Notes: generated by a model from the letters alone, not told the origin. DNA of 64,000 bases from Parvicella tangerina (GCF_907165195.1 NZ_OU015584.1:2323291-2387290), one strand, 5' to 3'. Counted from the stretch's first letter, positions 43,417 to 50,282 are shown. A program made the numbers and translations.

Positions 43417-45324
43417 ATGAGATCCTGTTACACAGCATTATTATTTATTCTTTCTCCATTAGTTTTATTGAGCTTTCAATTTGACACGCTGGATGGAAAT
43501 ATTCGTATTCTGAACCAGGATACAGTAACTTTTGAAATCCCAATTATATCGGTCAACCTGGAACCTCCCAAAGTTGATCTGAACTCCAAACTAGGATCGG
43601 TAAAATTCAAACAGAAAGAACAAAATGAGTTTCAACCAAATTTAGAGCTTCTGTCTCATAGCCAAATCAGGCTCAAAGATGGAGATTTTATTTCAACGTT
43701 AACCTTGAGAGAAGATGGGTTGCTGAGCATTTCCTCATCTAGCAATTTTTTTCGTTTCACTTTTCTAAACCTGTCAGACGAACTCTACTTTGGAGGAGGA
43801 ACTAGATTTAGTTCACCAGTTTTAAATGAACAACGAATTGTAAACATTTGCGAAGAAAATGGAATTGGAAGAGGTGATCCTCCCATTTCGAAATGGACGA
43901 GTCTAGCAGGGGTTAAAGGAGAAGAATATTCTACCTATTACCCTATTCCATTTATTGTATCCAACAAAAACAGAGGATTGCATATCACGTATCCGAATGG
44001 ATTGAATCAAATAGTAATCAATGAACATTTCACAGAAGTTCAGCTATTTTCTTCCAAGTCCAATATTCATCTCTACGTAGATAAGAATATGAAATCTATT
44101 ATTCAGGCATTCAATCAATTAAATGGTAGAGGAATACCACTTCCCGATTGGTCATTGGGCTCAATTATTGGCGTACAAGGCGGCACACAAGAGGTCAGGC
44201 GTAAAATCACTCCCCTTCTCGACAAACAAATCCCAATTCAAGGCATTTGGATTCAGGATTGGGTAGGGAAACGCGAAACTAAGATTGGGAGTCGCTTAAA
44301 TTGGTGCTGGCAATTAGATTCTTCTTACCAAGACATTTTTGACTTTGCCGAAGAGCATGATTTAAAAGTCTTGGGATACATCAACCCATTTTTTTCAGAA
44401 ACAGGGTATTATACTGAAATAGGTCTTACGCAAGGGTATTTTGTTCAAGAAAACAATGAGAGTCTTGTATTTGATTTTGGTGGAATGAAGGGCTATATGC
44501 TCGACATTTTTAATCCAAAAGCCAAACAATGGATGAAAGAAATAATTTTAACCAATTTAGTCCAAAATGGTTTTAACGGCTGGATGGCTGATTTTGCAGA
44601 ATGGTATCCCGTAGAAAAAATAGAAGACATTTCTGAACATAATTCATACGCTCATGAGTGGATTAAACTTAATAACGAGGTTCTAGACAGTGCGCAAAGA
44701 GATCTTTTTATCTTTCATCGATCTGGTAATATCGCTACTGCCCATTTTTCACAAGCCACCTGGTGTGGCGATCAAATGACTAATTACGGGGTAAACGATG
44801 GATTGCCATCTGCGATAAATGCCATGATATCCTCTGGCATGTCTGGTTTAACGCCAACTCATTCTGATATTGGTGGCTACACATCAGTAAAGAAGCCAAT
44901 TATCAAGAACTGTCTGAGGTCTATTGAGCTTCTAAAAGACTGGATCAAACTTGAAGCATTTACCCCGTTCTTCAGGTCACACGAAGGACTACTACCTGAA
45001 GATGATCTTCAAGTCTATTCACCTGAAATAATAGACTTTTACGGCAATTTATCAAATGTCCATCAGAAATTGAAACCTTATTTTATAGACATCATTGATC
45101 AATACCACAGTTCAGGCACTCCCGTATTTCGACATCCAATATTAATGAATGAACCCAATTTAGTGAATAGCTTTTTTGTTGGTGATGATCTATTTATTCA
45201 ATACACTACAGACAAACCTTATCTACCTAATTCATTCAGGACATACAATATCGATGGTTATTCCGGAAGAATTCATATATCTGTAAGAATGAACAGCAAA
45301 CTCGAAGAAGTGTTATTTCCGTAG
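43417..45324 (+). CDS. GH31 glycoside hydrolase with sulfoquinovosidase-type active site
   Basis: 635 residues with a probable signal peptide (MRSCYTALLFILSPLVLLSF). It aligns by eye with E. coli YihQ: the nucleophile is D392 (GWMADFAE) and the acid/base is D452 (WCGDQM). The residues that bind the sulfonate sugar in YihQ are also present: Q254 (GVQGG), Q280 (WIQDW), R293 and W296 (SRLNW), Y488 (DIGGYT). It probably releases sulfoquinovose from plant or algal sulfoglycolipid derivatives. The C-terminal strands are shortened and divergent relative to YihQ. No sulfosugar catabolism genes are near. Activity is inferred. Confidence 0.8.
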   Translation: MRSCYTALLFILSPLVLLSFQFDTLDGNIRILNQDTVTFEIPIISVNLEPPKVDLNSKLGSVKFKQKEQNEFQPNLELLSHSQIRLKDGDFISTLTLREDGLLSISSSSNFFRFTFLNLSDELYFGGGTRFSSPVLNEQRIVNICEENGIGRGDPPISKWTSLAGVKGEEYSTYYPIPFIVSNKNRGLHITYPNGLNQIVINEHFTEVQLFSSKSNIHLYVDKNMKSIIQAFNQLNGRGIPLPDWSLGSIIGVQGGTQEVRRKITPLLDKQIPIQGIWIQDWVGKRETKIGSRLNWCWQLDSSYQDIFDFAEEHDLKVLGYINPFFSETGYYTEIGLTQGYFVQENNESLVFDFGGMKGYMLDIFNPKAKQWMKEIILTNLVQNGFNGWMADFAEWYPVEKIEDISEHNSYAHEWIKLNNEVLDSAQRDLFIFHRSGNIATAHFSQATWCGDQMTNYGVNDGLPSAINAMISSGMSGLTPTHSDIGGYTSVKKPIIKNCLRSIELLKDWIKLEAFTPFFRSHEGLLPEDDLQVYSPEIIDFYGNLSNVHQKLKPYFIDIIDQYHSSGTPVFRHPILMNEPNLVNSFFVGDDLFIQYTTDKPYLPNSFRTYNIDGYSGRIHISVRMNSKLEEVLFP

Positions 45325-45334
45325 TTCTTATTCT

Positions 45335-46741
45335 CTATTCCCAAATCTTACCAGGATTTAATAGTCCTTTAGGGTCAAAAACCTTCTTTATTTTCTTCAT
45401 TAGCTCAAGTTCTACCTTTGAAAATGGAATATCCATGTACCCCTTTTGAACGTATCCAATTCCATGCTCTCCAGAAATCGTACCTCCGAGATCAACGGTA
45501 AGTTGAAACAACTCTCTAATGCCTTTTGGCAACTCCTCACTCCATTGCTGATCTGTCATATCAGCCTTTACAATGTTGATGTGTAAATTACCATCTCCAG
45601 CATGCCCGTAACAAACCGATTTAAAGCCATACTTCTCTCCTATTCTTTTTACTCCCTCAAGTAATTTCGGTAATTCAAATCGAGGGACAACCGTATCTTC
45701 CTCCTTATAAATTGAATTAGCTTTAACCGCCTCGCCTACTCGTCTTCTCAAAAACCACAGCGCTTCTTTTTGAGCTTCAGAATCAGCAAACATGACTTCA
45801 TCTGCCTCATAGCGTTGAACAACCTCTGAAATCTTCTCACAATCTTTGAATAATACTTCTTGATCATTGCCATCCACCTCGATCAGTAAATGGGCTTGAT
45901 GATGTTCTTTAATCTCCAACTGCGGAGGTGAATCCACAAAATCGAGGGTCCAGTCTATGGCGTCACGCTCCATAAACTCAAGTGCCGATGGTGTTATTCC
46001 TGCGTTAAATATTGCAGCAACCGCTTCACAAGCTTTAAAAGCTGATGAGAAAGGTACTAACATCAATAAATTGTGTTTGGGCAGTGGTAGCAATTTTAAA
46101 ACTGCTTTTGTGATCACTCCAAGAGTGCCTTCAGAGCCTACCAATAATTGTGTAAGATTGTATCCTGTACTGTTTTTTAGTGTATTTGCTCCAGTTTGAA
46201 TGATCTCTCCATTCGGTAAAACAACTTCAAGATTAAGTACAAAATCTTTCGTCACCCCATACTTTAAAGCTCTGGGGCCTCCTGAATTTTCGGCCAAATT
46301 ACCACCAATACTGCAGGTTCCTCTACTTGCTGGGTCTGGAGCATAGTATAATCCATACTTTGCCACTTCCTCCTGAAGTAACTGAGTAATTACAGCAGGT
46401 TGAGTGGTTACCTGCATATTATTTGTATCAATCTTTAAGATTTTGTTCATTCGTTCAAGAGAAAGACCTATTCCGCCTTTCACACTAAGTGCTCCCCCGC
46501 TCAACCCCGTCAACGCTCCTATAGGTGTAACTGGAACCTCAACTTCATAAGACAGACTCAAAATCGCTGACACCTCTTCTGTAGAACCTGGCTTTACGAG
46601 TATTTGTGGTGGGAAACTTAAATCTTCTGTATGATCACTTCCATAAGCCTTCAACACTTCTTCTGTAGTAAAGACATTTTCTTTTCCGCAAATCGCTTCT
46701 AAATGACTTTTTAGACTTAAGATATTACTGCTGCTTTTCAT
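45335..46741 (-). CDS. FAD-linked oxidase, GlcD/D-lactate dehydrogenase type
   Basis: 468 residues. The FAD_binding_4 domain has the motif VTPIGALTGLSGGALSV (about residues 75-91) and the flavin loop PDPASRGTCSIGGNLAENSG (about 136-155). The C-terminal FAD-oxidase domain carries the conserved YGHAGDGNLHINIV and a closing SGEHGIGYVQKGYM. It oxidises a 2-hydroxy acid such as glycolate or D-lactate with a membrane or quinone acceptor. GlcE and GlcF are absent, so it is probably a single-chain enzyme. The ATG at 46741 gives a standard N-terminus. Confidence 0.92.
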   Translation of the reverse strand: MKSSSNILSLKSHLEAICGKENVFTTEEVLKAYGSDHTEDLSFPPQILVKPGSTEEVSAILSLSYEVEVPVTPIGALTGLSGGALSVKGGIGLSLERMNKILKIDTNNMQVTTQPAVITQLLQEEVAKYGLYYAPDPASRGTCSIGGNLAENSGGPRALKYGVTKDFVLNLEVVLPNGEIIQTGANTLKNSTGYNLTQLLVGSEGTLGVITKAVLKLLPLPKHNLLMLVPFSSAFKACEAVAAIFNAGITPSALEFMERDAIDWTLDFVDSPPQLEIKEHHQAHLLIEVDGNDQEVLFKDCEKISEVVQRYEADEVMFADSEAQKEALWFLRRRVGEAVKANSIYKEEDTVVPRFELPKLLEGVKRIGEKYGFKSVCYGHAGDGNLHINIVKADMTDQQWSEELPKGIRELFQLTVDLGGTISGEHGIGYVQKGYMDIPFSKVELELMKKIKKVFDPKGLLNPGKIWE

Positions 46742-46862
46742 ACTTCGAAAATAATCAGAAATCGCAAACCTTTTTCATACATATTGAGATTAAACACAAT
46801 ATTTTATTCCTCTGTAAATCAATCAGCTATATATTACCGCCAAAAAAAGAACCCCTAACGAC

Positions 46863-46892
46863 TTGTATTATTAAATATAGACGTTATATTTG
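46863..46892 (+). promoter_or_regulatory. Promoter of tRNA-Lys
   Basis: TTG at 46863-46865 and a perfect -7 box TATATTTG at 46885-46892 are 19 bases apart. It lies 22 bases before the tRNA, as expected for a strong stable-RNA promoter. Confidence 0.75.
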
Positions 46893-46914
46893 CACCCGCG
46901 TTTGAAAAAACGAT

Positions 46915-46987
46915 GATTCGTTAGCTCAGTTGGTAGAGCACAACACTTTTAATGTTGGGGTCCTGGGTTCGAGCCCCAGACGAATCA
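46915..46987 (+). tRNA. tRNA-Lys (anticodon TTT)
   Basis: The cloverleaf is complete: acceptor GATTCGT with ACGAATC, D-arm GCTCAGTTGGTAGAGC, anticodon stem CAACA with TGTTG around the loop CTTTTAA (anticodon TTT), T-arm CTGGG with CCCAG, and discriminator A at 46987. CCA is not encoded. It is the only RNA gene in the window. A near copy of its 3' end (46976-46989) lies at 48982-48995. Confidence 0.97.
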
Positions 46988-46989
46988 CT
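46976..46989 (+). repeat. tRNA-Lys 3' end, possible attL core
   Basis: The 14 bases CCAGACGAATCACT at the end of the tRNA and the next two bases recur with one mismatch at 48982-48995. Tyrosine recombinases often use the 3' end of a tRNA as their crossover site, so this may be the left attachment site. Confidence 0.4.
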
Positions 46990-47000
46990 GAAGGAACTAA

Positions 47001-47030
47001 GCTCTATCCGTTACGGATAGGGCTTTTTTT
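47001..47030 (+). terminator. Intrinsic terminator after tRNA-Lys
   Basis: GCTCTATCCG (47001-47010) pairs with CGGATAGGGC (47014-47023) around a 3-base loop, with one G-T pair, followed by a T run. It begins 13 bases past the tRNA end. Confidence 0.85.
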
Positions 47031-47356
47031 ATTGTCAAACTTAGAGTTTCAAAGGAAACAGGACCATATTTTTCTAAGTCAAATCCCTCTCTATCCTGCA
47101 CTAATAATGTGATACAGAAACAGCAATTGTTTTGCCTGTGTTTTACCATTTTTAGATAGTAATATTTTGATGAAATAATTAGAAATTCTACAAGTATTTC
47201 TAAGAATATATTTAATTAGAACCATCAATATCAACGATTAAATGAGAAAAACTGTAACGTTAACATGTATTTTATAGTTATTATTGGTATGATTTTGGTG
47301 TGATATTGTACATTATTAGAGTAAACAACATTGACTTTAATGTTAAAAAAATGTCA
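47031..47356. other. AT-rich intergenic stretch
   Basis: Over 300 bases without a credible gene. It holds an imperfect copy of the direct repeat found at 49040-49078 (TAACGTTA at 47255-47262 and TTATTGGTATGAT at 47281-47293). Otherwise I see only low-complexity AT sequence. A short open frame running through the tRNA into this stretch is not convincing. Confidence 0.5.
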
Positions 47357-47402
47357 TTTTGTACAAAAATGAGCACTAAATTCAAAGTTTGAACTATATT
47401 TG
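47357..47402 (+). promoter_or_regulatory. Operator-like palindromes and -7 box of the 58-residue protein gene
   Basis: TTTTGTACAAAA (47357-47368) is a perfect 12-base palindrome and TTCAAAGTTTGAA (47381-47393) a palindrome with one central base. The perfect -7 box TATATTTG (47395-47402) follows at once, 22 bases before the start codon. No -33 element is present, and the palindromes occupy its place, which suggests control by a DNA-binding protein, perhaps the gene's own basic product. Confidence 0.5.
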
Positions 47403-47424
47403 TATACAATTAAAAACCAACACA

Positions 47425-47601
47425 ATGGGCGCTGATTTAACAAACAATGCTTTAGATGCTATAAAAGACAGAGTTGTTAATGAGAAAAAGTTACGACTTT
47501 CTAAAAAGAGAAAATCAAGAATTGAAGATTTTTCTCCAAGAGTAATGACGTCTGAGGAAATTAGAAAAGAAAAGATTGATAGGTATCAACTTGTCTTGTA
47601 A
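47425..47601 (+). CDS. Small basic protein, possible antitoxin-like partner
   Basis: 58 residues from the ATG at 47425 (MGADLTNNALDAIKDRVVNE); an in-frame Met codon at 47389 lies upstream of and within the promoter and is rejected. The centre is very basic (KKLRLSKKRKSRIEDF), followed by SPRVMTSEEIRKEKIDRY. It has no signal peptide and could bind DNA or RNA. The family is not recognised. It is separated from the next gene by a strong terminator. Size, basic charge and position resemble antitoxin genes, which is an inference only. Confidence 0.6.
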   Translation: MGADLTNNALDAIKDRVVNEKKLRLSKKRKSRIEDFSPRVMTSEEIRKEKIDRYQLVL

Positions 47602-47626
47602 ATTTATTTAATTAAAGAATTTTGAT

Positions 47627-47660
47627 TCCGTTATTCAATGTTTGAATAACGGATTTTTTT
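47627..47660 (+). terminator. Strong intrinsic terminator inside the two-gene unit
   Basis: TCCGTTATTCAA (47627-47638) pairs perfectly with TTGAATAACGGA (47642-47653) around a 3-base loop, then a run of T. The next gene begins only 10 bases after the T run, so any transcript reaching it from upstream must read through this stop. Confidence 0.9.
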
Positions 47661-47670
47661 TGTTTTAAGC

Positions 47671-48267
47671 TTGTTCGAGGAAAGATACTCATATCATCTT
47701 AATAACCCTGTTAAAGTCTCTGAAATAAGTATTAATGGAGAACTTAAATCAGAGATCTACCGTGTTAGGACAATTAAAGGAAAAAAAGTCTATTTCATTA
47801 AATTAGATATATTCCATCATGATGTATTCTTTATCAAATTTTACCTGAAGAAAGATCAAAATAATAAGAATAAATTCAAAATTAGATACGGAAATGTAAA
47901 GGAACTAACTCGATTAGTTTCAACATGTCTAGTATTGGCAAACAGAAAACTGAAACAAAATCCCGATTCAATCTTTGCTTTTCACGGACAGTGGGATGAA
48001 AAAGATGTACAAGAAGAAAATGTTATTAGCCAAAGATATAGAATATACAAAAGAGTCATTGCGTCAAAAGTAGATGAGAATAAATATAAGTTCTATTTAA
48101 TAGACAGACTAAACTCGATGGCAGTAATCCCAGTCCACCTTTATAATGAAAAAAATCTAGCTAAGATTAATAAATACTTCAATGATCTATACGGAGAAAC
48201 ACTTGAAGAACTTATTGTACCTACAATTGAAGAGTATAATCAAAACCTTATGGAAACAGAAACTTAA
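47671..48267 (+). CDS. Unrecognised 198-residue protein with TTG start
   Basis: No in-frame ATG or GTG lies between the stop at 47647 and codon 1; the first start is TTG at 47671 (FEERYSYHLNNPVKVSEISI). The protein is Lys-rich with no signal peptide or membrane segment. The middle reads like an alpha/beta domain (RYGNVKELTRLVSTCLVLAN, then DSIFAFHGQWDE), and a basic region follows (SQRYRIYKRVIASKVDE). The overall plan recalls Bacteroidota DUF6169-like proteins, but this is uncertain. With a terminator and a poor start codon before it, it would be made at low level, as for a toxic product. Confidence 0.6.
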   Translation: MFEERYSYHLNNPVKVSEISINGELKSEIYRVRTIKGKKVYFIKLDIFHHDVFFIKFYLKKDQNNKNKFKIRYGNVKELTRLVSTCLVLANRKLKQNPDSIFAFHGQWDEKDVQEENVISQRYRIYKRVIASKVDENKYKFYLIDRLNSMAVIPVHLYNEKNLAKINKYFNDLYGETLEELIVPTIEEYNQNLMETET

Positions 48268-48317
48268 CTCAATGGGAACCTACTATGTAATCCCTAGGAT
48301 AGAGACCTAGCTAAAAG

Positions 48318-48578
48318 TTAATTATGACCGTTATTCTTTATTGAATCAGCTAAATTTTTTGCAAGTTGATGTTGAGTTTCCCCATTAATACCCTCAATAT
48401 CTAACATCAAACAAGCTAATTGACAATATTCGTCAGGTAATTCGTCTTCATCAATTGGGATAGTAAACTTCCTGCTATTTATTTCATTTCTATACACATC
48501 ATGTTCCCAACCAGGCATTCTTTGATAGTGTACAACACTGTTATTAAGAAAATGAATTTGCAAATCTACTAAACGCAT
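48318..48578 (-). CDS. HicA-like small protein
   Basis: 86 residues. The segment GWEHDVYRNEINSRKFTIPI (about residues 23-42) resembles HicA, whose pattern is a Gly-x-His near a turn followed by YRN/FRH and a strand with VP or IP; the His is in the expected place. HicA is an mRNA interferase with a double-stranded-RNA-binding fold. The C-terminus (YCQLACLMLDIEGINGETQH) is longer than in HicA. It overlaps the upstream HicB-like gene by 10 bases. Likeness is weak and by eye, and a non-HicA family is possible. Confidence 0.45.
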   Translation of the reverse strand: MRLVDLQIHFLNNSVVHYQRMPGWEHDVYRNEINSRKFTIPIDEDELPDEYCQLACLMLDIEGINGETQHQLAKNLADSIKNNGHN

Positions 48579-48814
48579 GGTATCGACATTTTTTCTCTCT
48601 CTAATCCAAATTTCTCAAACTGAACACGCAAATCTTCTGCATTCTCCAACTTATTCGATTCTAGAATACAATTTGCGGCATCCATCAACCTTTCCATTAA
48701 GAGTTCTTTTGAACTAGCAAACGAAGTAGCACCAGCCACTTCTAAAATTGCCCCCATATAACTGCTTTCATTTATCTTAACGATCCAAGCTGTATATTCG
48801 TGTTTATGACTCAT
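48569..48814 (-). CDS. HicB-like small protein
   Basis: 81 residues. The start (EYTAWIVKINESSYMGAILE, VAGATSFASSKELLMERLMD) follows the HicB order: a strand, an ESS/DGG turn, a second strand ending in a Gly-containing segment, then an amphipathic helix. HicB has a partial RNase H-like fold that blocks HicA. No C-terminal DNA-binding helix-turn-helix is visible. It is first in the pair, as in some hicBA loci, and the 10-base overlap with the HicA-like gene indicates coupling. An alternative is a pair of unrelated small hypothetical genes. Confidence 0.42.
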   Translation of the reverse strand: MSHKHEYTAWIVKINESSYMGAILEVAGATSFASSKELLMERLMDAANCILESNKLENAEDLRVQFEKFGLEREKMSIPCV

Positions 48815-48981
48815 AATTTTAATTTAGTTAAGCATATTACGAAATATCCTATAATTTGTTACACAGATTAACAACCATCTTTATAGTTTAGAATGATTAC
48901 AAATAATGTTTTACCATTGTTTTACTTCCCAACAACAAAACAACTGTTTTTTTACAAAGAATTAATCTCACATACGAACTA

Positions 48982-48995
48982 CCAGACGAATAACT
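48982..48995 (+). repeat. Near copy of the tRNA-Lys 3' end, possible attR core
   Basis: CCAGACGAATAACT matches CCAGACGAATCACT (46976-46989) at 13 of 14 positions. The similarity stops at the T-arm side, as expected for a crossover core rather than a tRNA pseudogene. A terminator begins 3 bases later. Confidence 0.4.
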
Positions 48996-48997
48996 AA

Positions 48998-49038
48998 AAA
49001 GAGGATTGTTGAGAAGTGTTCAATCCTCTTTTTTTATT
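48998..49038. terminator. Hairpin terminator after the tRNA-end copy
   Basis: AAAGAGGATTG (48998-49008) pairs with CAATCCTCTTT (49021-49031) around a 12-base loop. A T run follows on the plus strand, and the A run before it gives T residues on the minus strand. It may be the displaced terminator of the tRNA or may end the minus-strand gene at 49145-49444. Confidence 0.8.
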
Positions 49039-49039
49039 C

Positions 49040-49078
49040 TAACGTTACCTATAAAATCTATGTTATTGGTATGATCTT
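49040..49078. repeat. Imperfect direct repeat (second copy)
   Basis: TAACGTTA at 49040-49047 and TTATTGGTATGAT at 49063-49075 appear in the same order at 47255-47262 and 47281-47293, separated by 15 and 18 bases respectively. The origin is unknown; it may mark duplicated regulatory DNA around the accessory genes. Confidence 0.4.
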
Positions 49079-49144
49079 AACAAACAAACTTTAGATGCAT
49101 AACAATGCACCTGGATTATTTGCAGAGAAAAACTTCAGCTCTTA

Positions 49145-49444
49145 TCATTCACACAATTCTGCTAGAATTTCTTCTAACTTATTTTTGATAATTGTGTTTT
49201 TTAGACTGGGGTACAAATACTCTTGTACTTCAAAATAATCGAGTAACATTCTGGTAACCTCCTCTATTGTAGTACCGTTTTTAGTCCACCCTTTTCTATC
49301 GGAGTTCACTACTCCTGAGGCATTCATAAATAATCGAATAACCTGGTAATCATCACTTTCTACATTATACAATCGATAACGATGTCCGGGAATCTCAGCA
49401 AGGGCTCCACTTTCTGAAACTAATATGTCTCTCAATTTACTCAA
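49145..49444 (-). CDS. Hypothetical small cytoplasmic protein
   Basis: 99 residues if started at TTG 49444; a stop codon lies two codons upstream, and the first internal Met is residue 40, which would remove nearly half. The N-terminus (SKLRDILVSESGALAEIPGH) is followed by YRLYNVESDDYQVIRLFMNA and a helical C-terminus (LEEILAELCE). No signal, membrane or known motif was recognised. It sits alone on the minus strand with a terminator about 115 bases downstream. The coding potential seems real but the start is uncertain. Confidence 0.5.
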   Translation of the reverse strand: MSKLRDILVSESGALAEIPGHRYRLYNVESDDYQVIRLFMNASGVVNSDRKGWTKNGTTIEEVTRMLLDYFEVQEYLYPSLKNTIIKNKLEEILAELCE

Positions 49445-49803
49445 ATTTCAACATTAGGACTATTTGTAAATTCACCAATAAATTTGCTTTAGAAAAGCTA
49501 TATCGAGCTTTTGATTTCTAATTTTTAATTACCTTTAGCAACATACCTAATGACCAGCGACAAGAATTGAAAAGAGAGTCGCTGACCACTAGGTAGTTTG
49601 TTTTAACATGTCAACAAAACTTTGAAGGGGTTTTCACATTACAGTGAGGGTTGGTTGTCCTTATGAATAATAAATCAGAACAATTAGAACCCTGACCTTT
49701 TAGTTTGTTAGACCTAACAAATATAGGTCTAATTTTTTAGAAAAATGATCTAAAAAACTAAAAAATAAGTCTTTTCGGGTTTTTGGCTACTAATGGATGA
49801 CAA
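49445..49803. other. Intergenic region with inverted repeats upstream of the XRE gene
   Basis: 359 bases without a gene. It contains a long imperfect inverted repeat (49546-49561 with 49578-49593; 13 of 16 pairs, 16-base loop) and nested operator-like repeats near 49708-49765. The rest, including a GC-poor segment near 49600-49700, shows nothing I can name. Confidence 0.5.
49708..49765 (+). promoter_or_regulatory. Nested operator-like repeats upstream of the XRE regulator
   Basis: TTAGACCTA (49708-49716) and TAGGTCTAA (49724-49732) form a perfect inverted repeat with a 7-base spacer. TTTTTTAG (49733-49740) pairs with CTAAAAAA (49750-49757), which is repeated directly at 49758-49765. The block ends 38 bases before the XRE start, so it is a likely binding site for the regulator. 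Confidence 0.5.
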
Positions 49804-50280
49804 TTGAGCTTAGGAAGTAGACTACATAAGGCGATGAGAGGCAAAGGGATTACACAAAAAGATTTGGGTAAACTGTTAGGGGTAAAATCAGGCACGATTT
49901 CTTACCGTATCAGAAACAATGCTTTTAAAAGTCACGACATTGATTTCATTTGTAATCATTTTGGAATAAATCCTGAATGGGTAAAACTCGGAGTTGGAGA
50001 AATATATCAGGACTCTGAAACTACTTATGCTTCCAAAGAAATTGAGAGTGACATTCAAGAACGTTCTGTTGAGTATTACAATATCCTAACTGGTAATGAA
50101 TTGAATGAAATCATCAACAACGAAAAGGATTATTCGAGGAAAGTTCTTATTGAACGAATCCGAGATTTGGAGATTAAGCTTCTGCAAGCTTTAGATGCTG
50201 AAAAAATAGCTGTAAAAAGAGAACGTCAGATTACTGATCGATATCTAGAACTTTTAGAACAAAAGAATAGTAAAGATTAG
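49804..50280 (+). CDS. XRE-family helix-turn-helix regulator
   Basis: 158 residues with a TTG start at 49804 (an in-frame stop lies one codon upstream); an ATG at codon 11 would remove the first helix of the domain. The helix-turn-helix (LHKAMRGKGITQKDLGKLLG, VKSGTISYRIRNNAFKSHDI) is followed by FGINPEWVKLGVGEIYQ, the phrase typical of Bacteroidota phage-like repressors. The C-terminal half is a long charged coiled coil (KVLIERIRDLEIKLLQALDA) that could mediate dimer formation. It likely binds the repeats at 49708-49765 to control itself. It is convergent with the DUF4919 gene. Confidence 0.88.
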   Translation: MSLGSRLHKAMRGKGITQKDLGKLLGVKSGTISYRIRNNAFKSHDIDFICNHFGINPEWVKLGVGEIYQDSETTYASKEIESDIQERSVEYYNILTGNELNEIINNEKDYSRKVLIERIRDLEIKLLQALDAEKIAVKRERQITDRYLELLEQKNSKD

Positions 50281-50282
50281 CT

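Larger units (their letters stand above)
46976..48995 (+). mobile_element. Candidate small integrated element beside tRNA-Lys
   Basis: A 2.0 kb AT-rich stretch lies between the tRNA 3' end and its near copy. It holds a 58-residue basic protein gene, a TTG-started 198-residue gene and a divergent HicB/HicA-like pair, none recognised as core genes. The right copy is followed at once by a terminator (48998-49038), which could be the original tRNA terminator moved away by insertion. No integrase is inside, so it would be a remnant or an element that depends on another's integrase. Boundaries are inferred from one repeat. Confidence 0.35.
48815..49144. other. Intergenic region with tRNA-end copy, terminator and direct repeat
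   Basis: 330 bases without a gene. It contains the tRNA-Lys 3'-end copy (48982-48995), a hairpin terminator (48998-49038) and a direct-repeat copy at 49040-49078. The start side of the HicB-like gene must have its promoter near 48815-48880; none was convincing. Confidence 0.5.

Noticed and set aside
46930-47112. 60-codon open frame that begins inside tRNA-Lys
   Set aside because: It runs through the tRNA and its terminator, which explains its sequence; no coding features.
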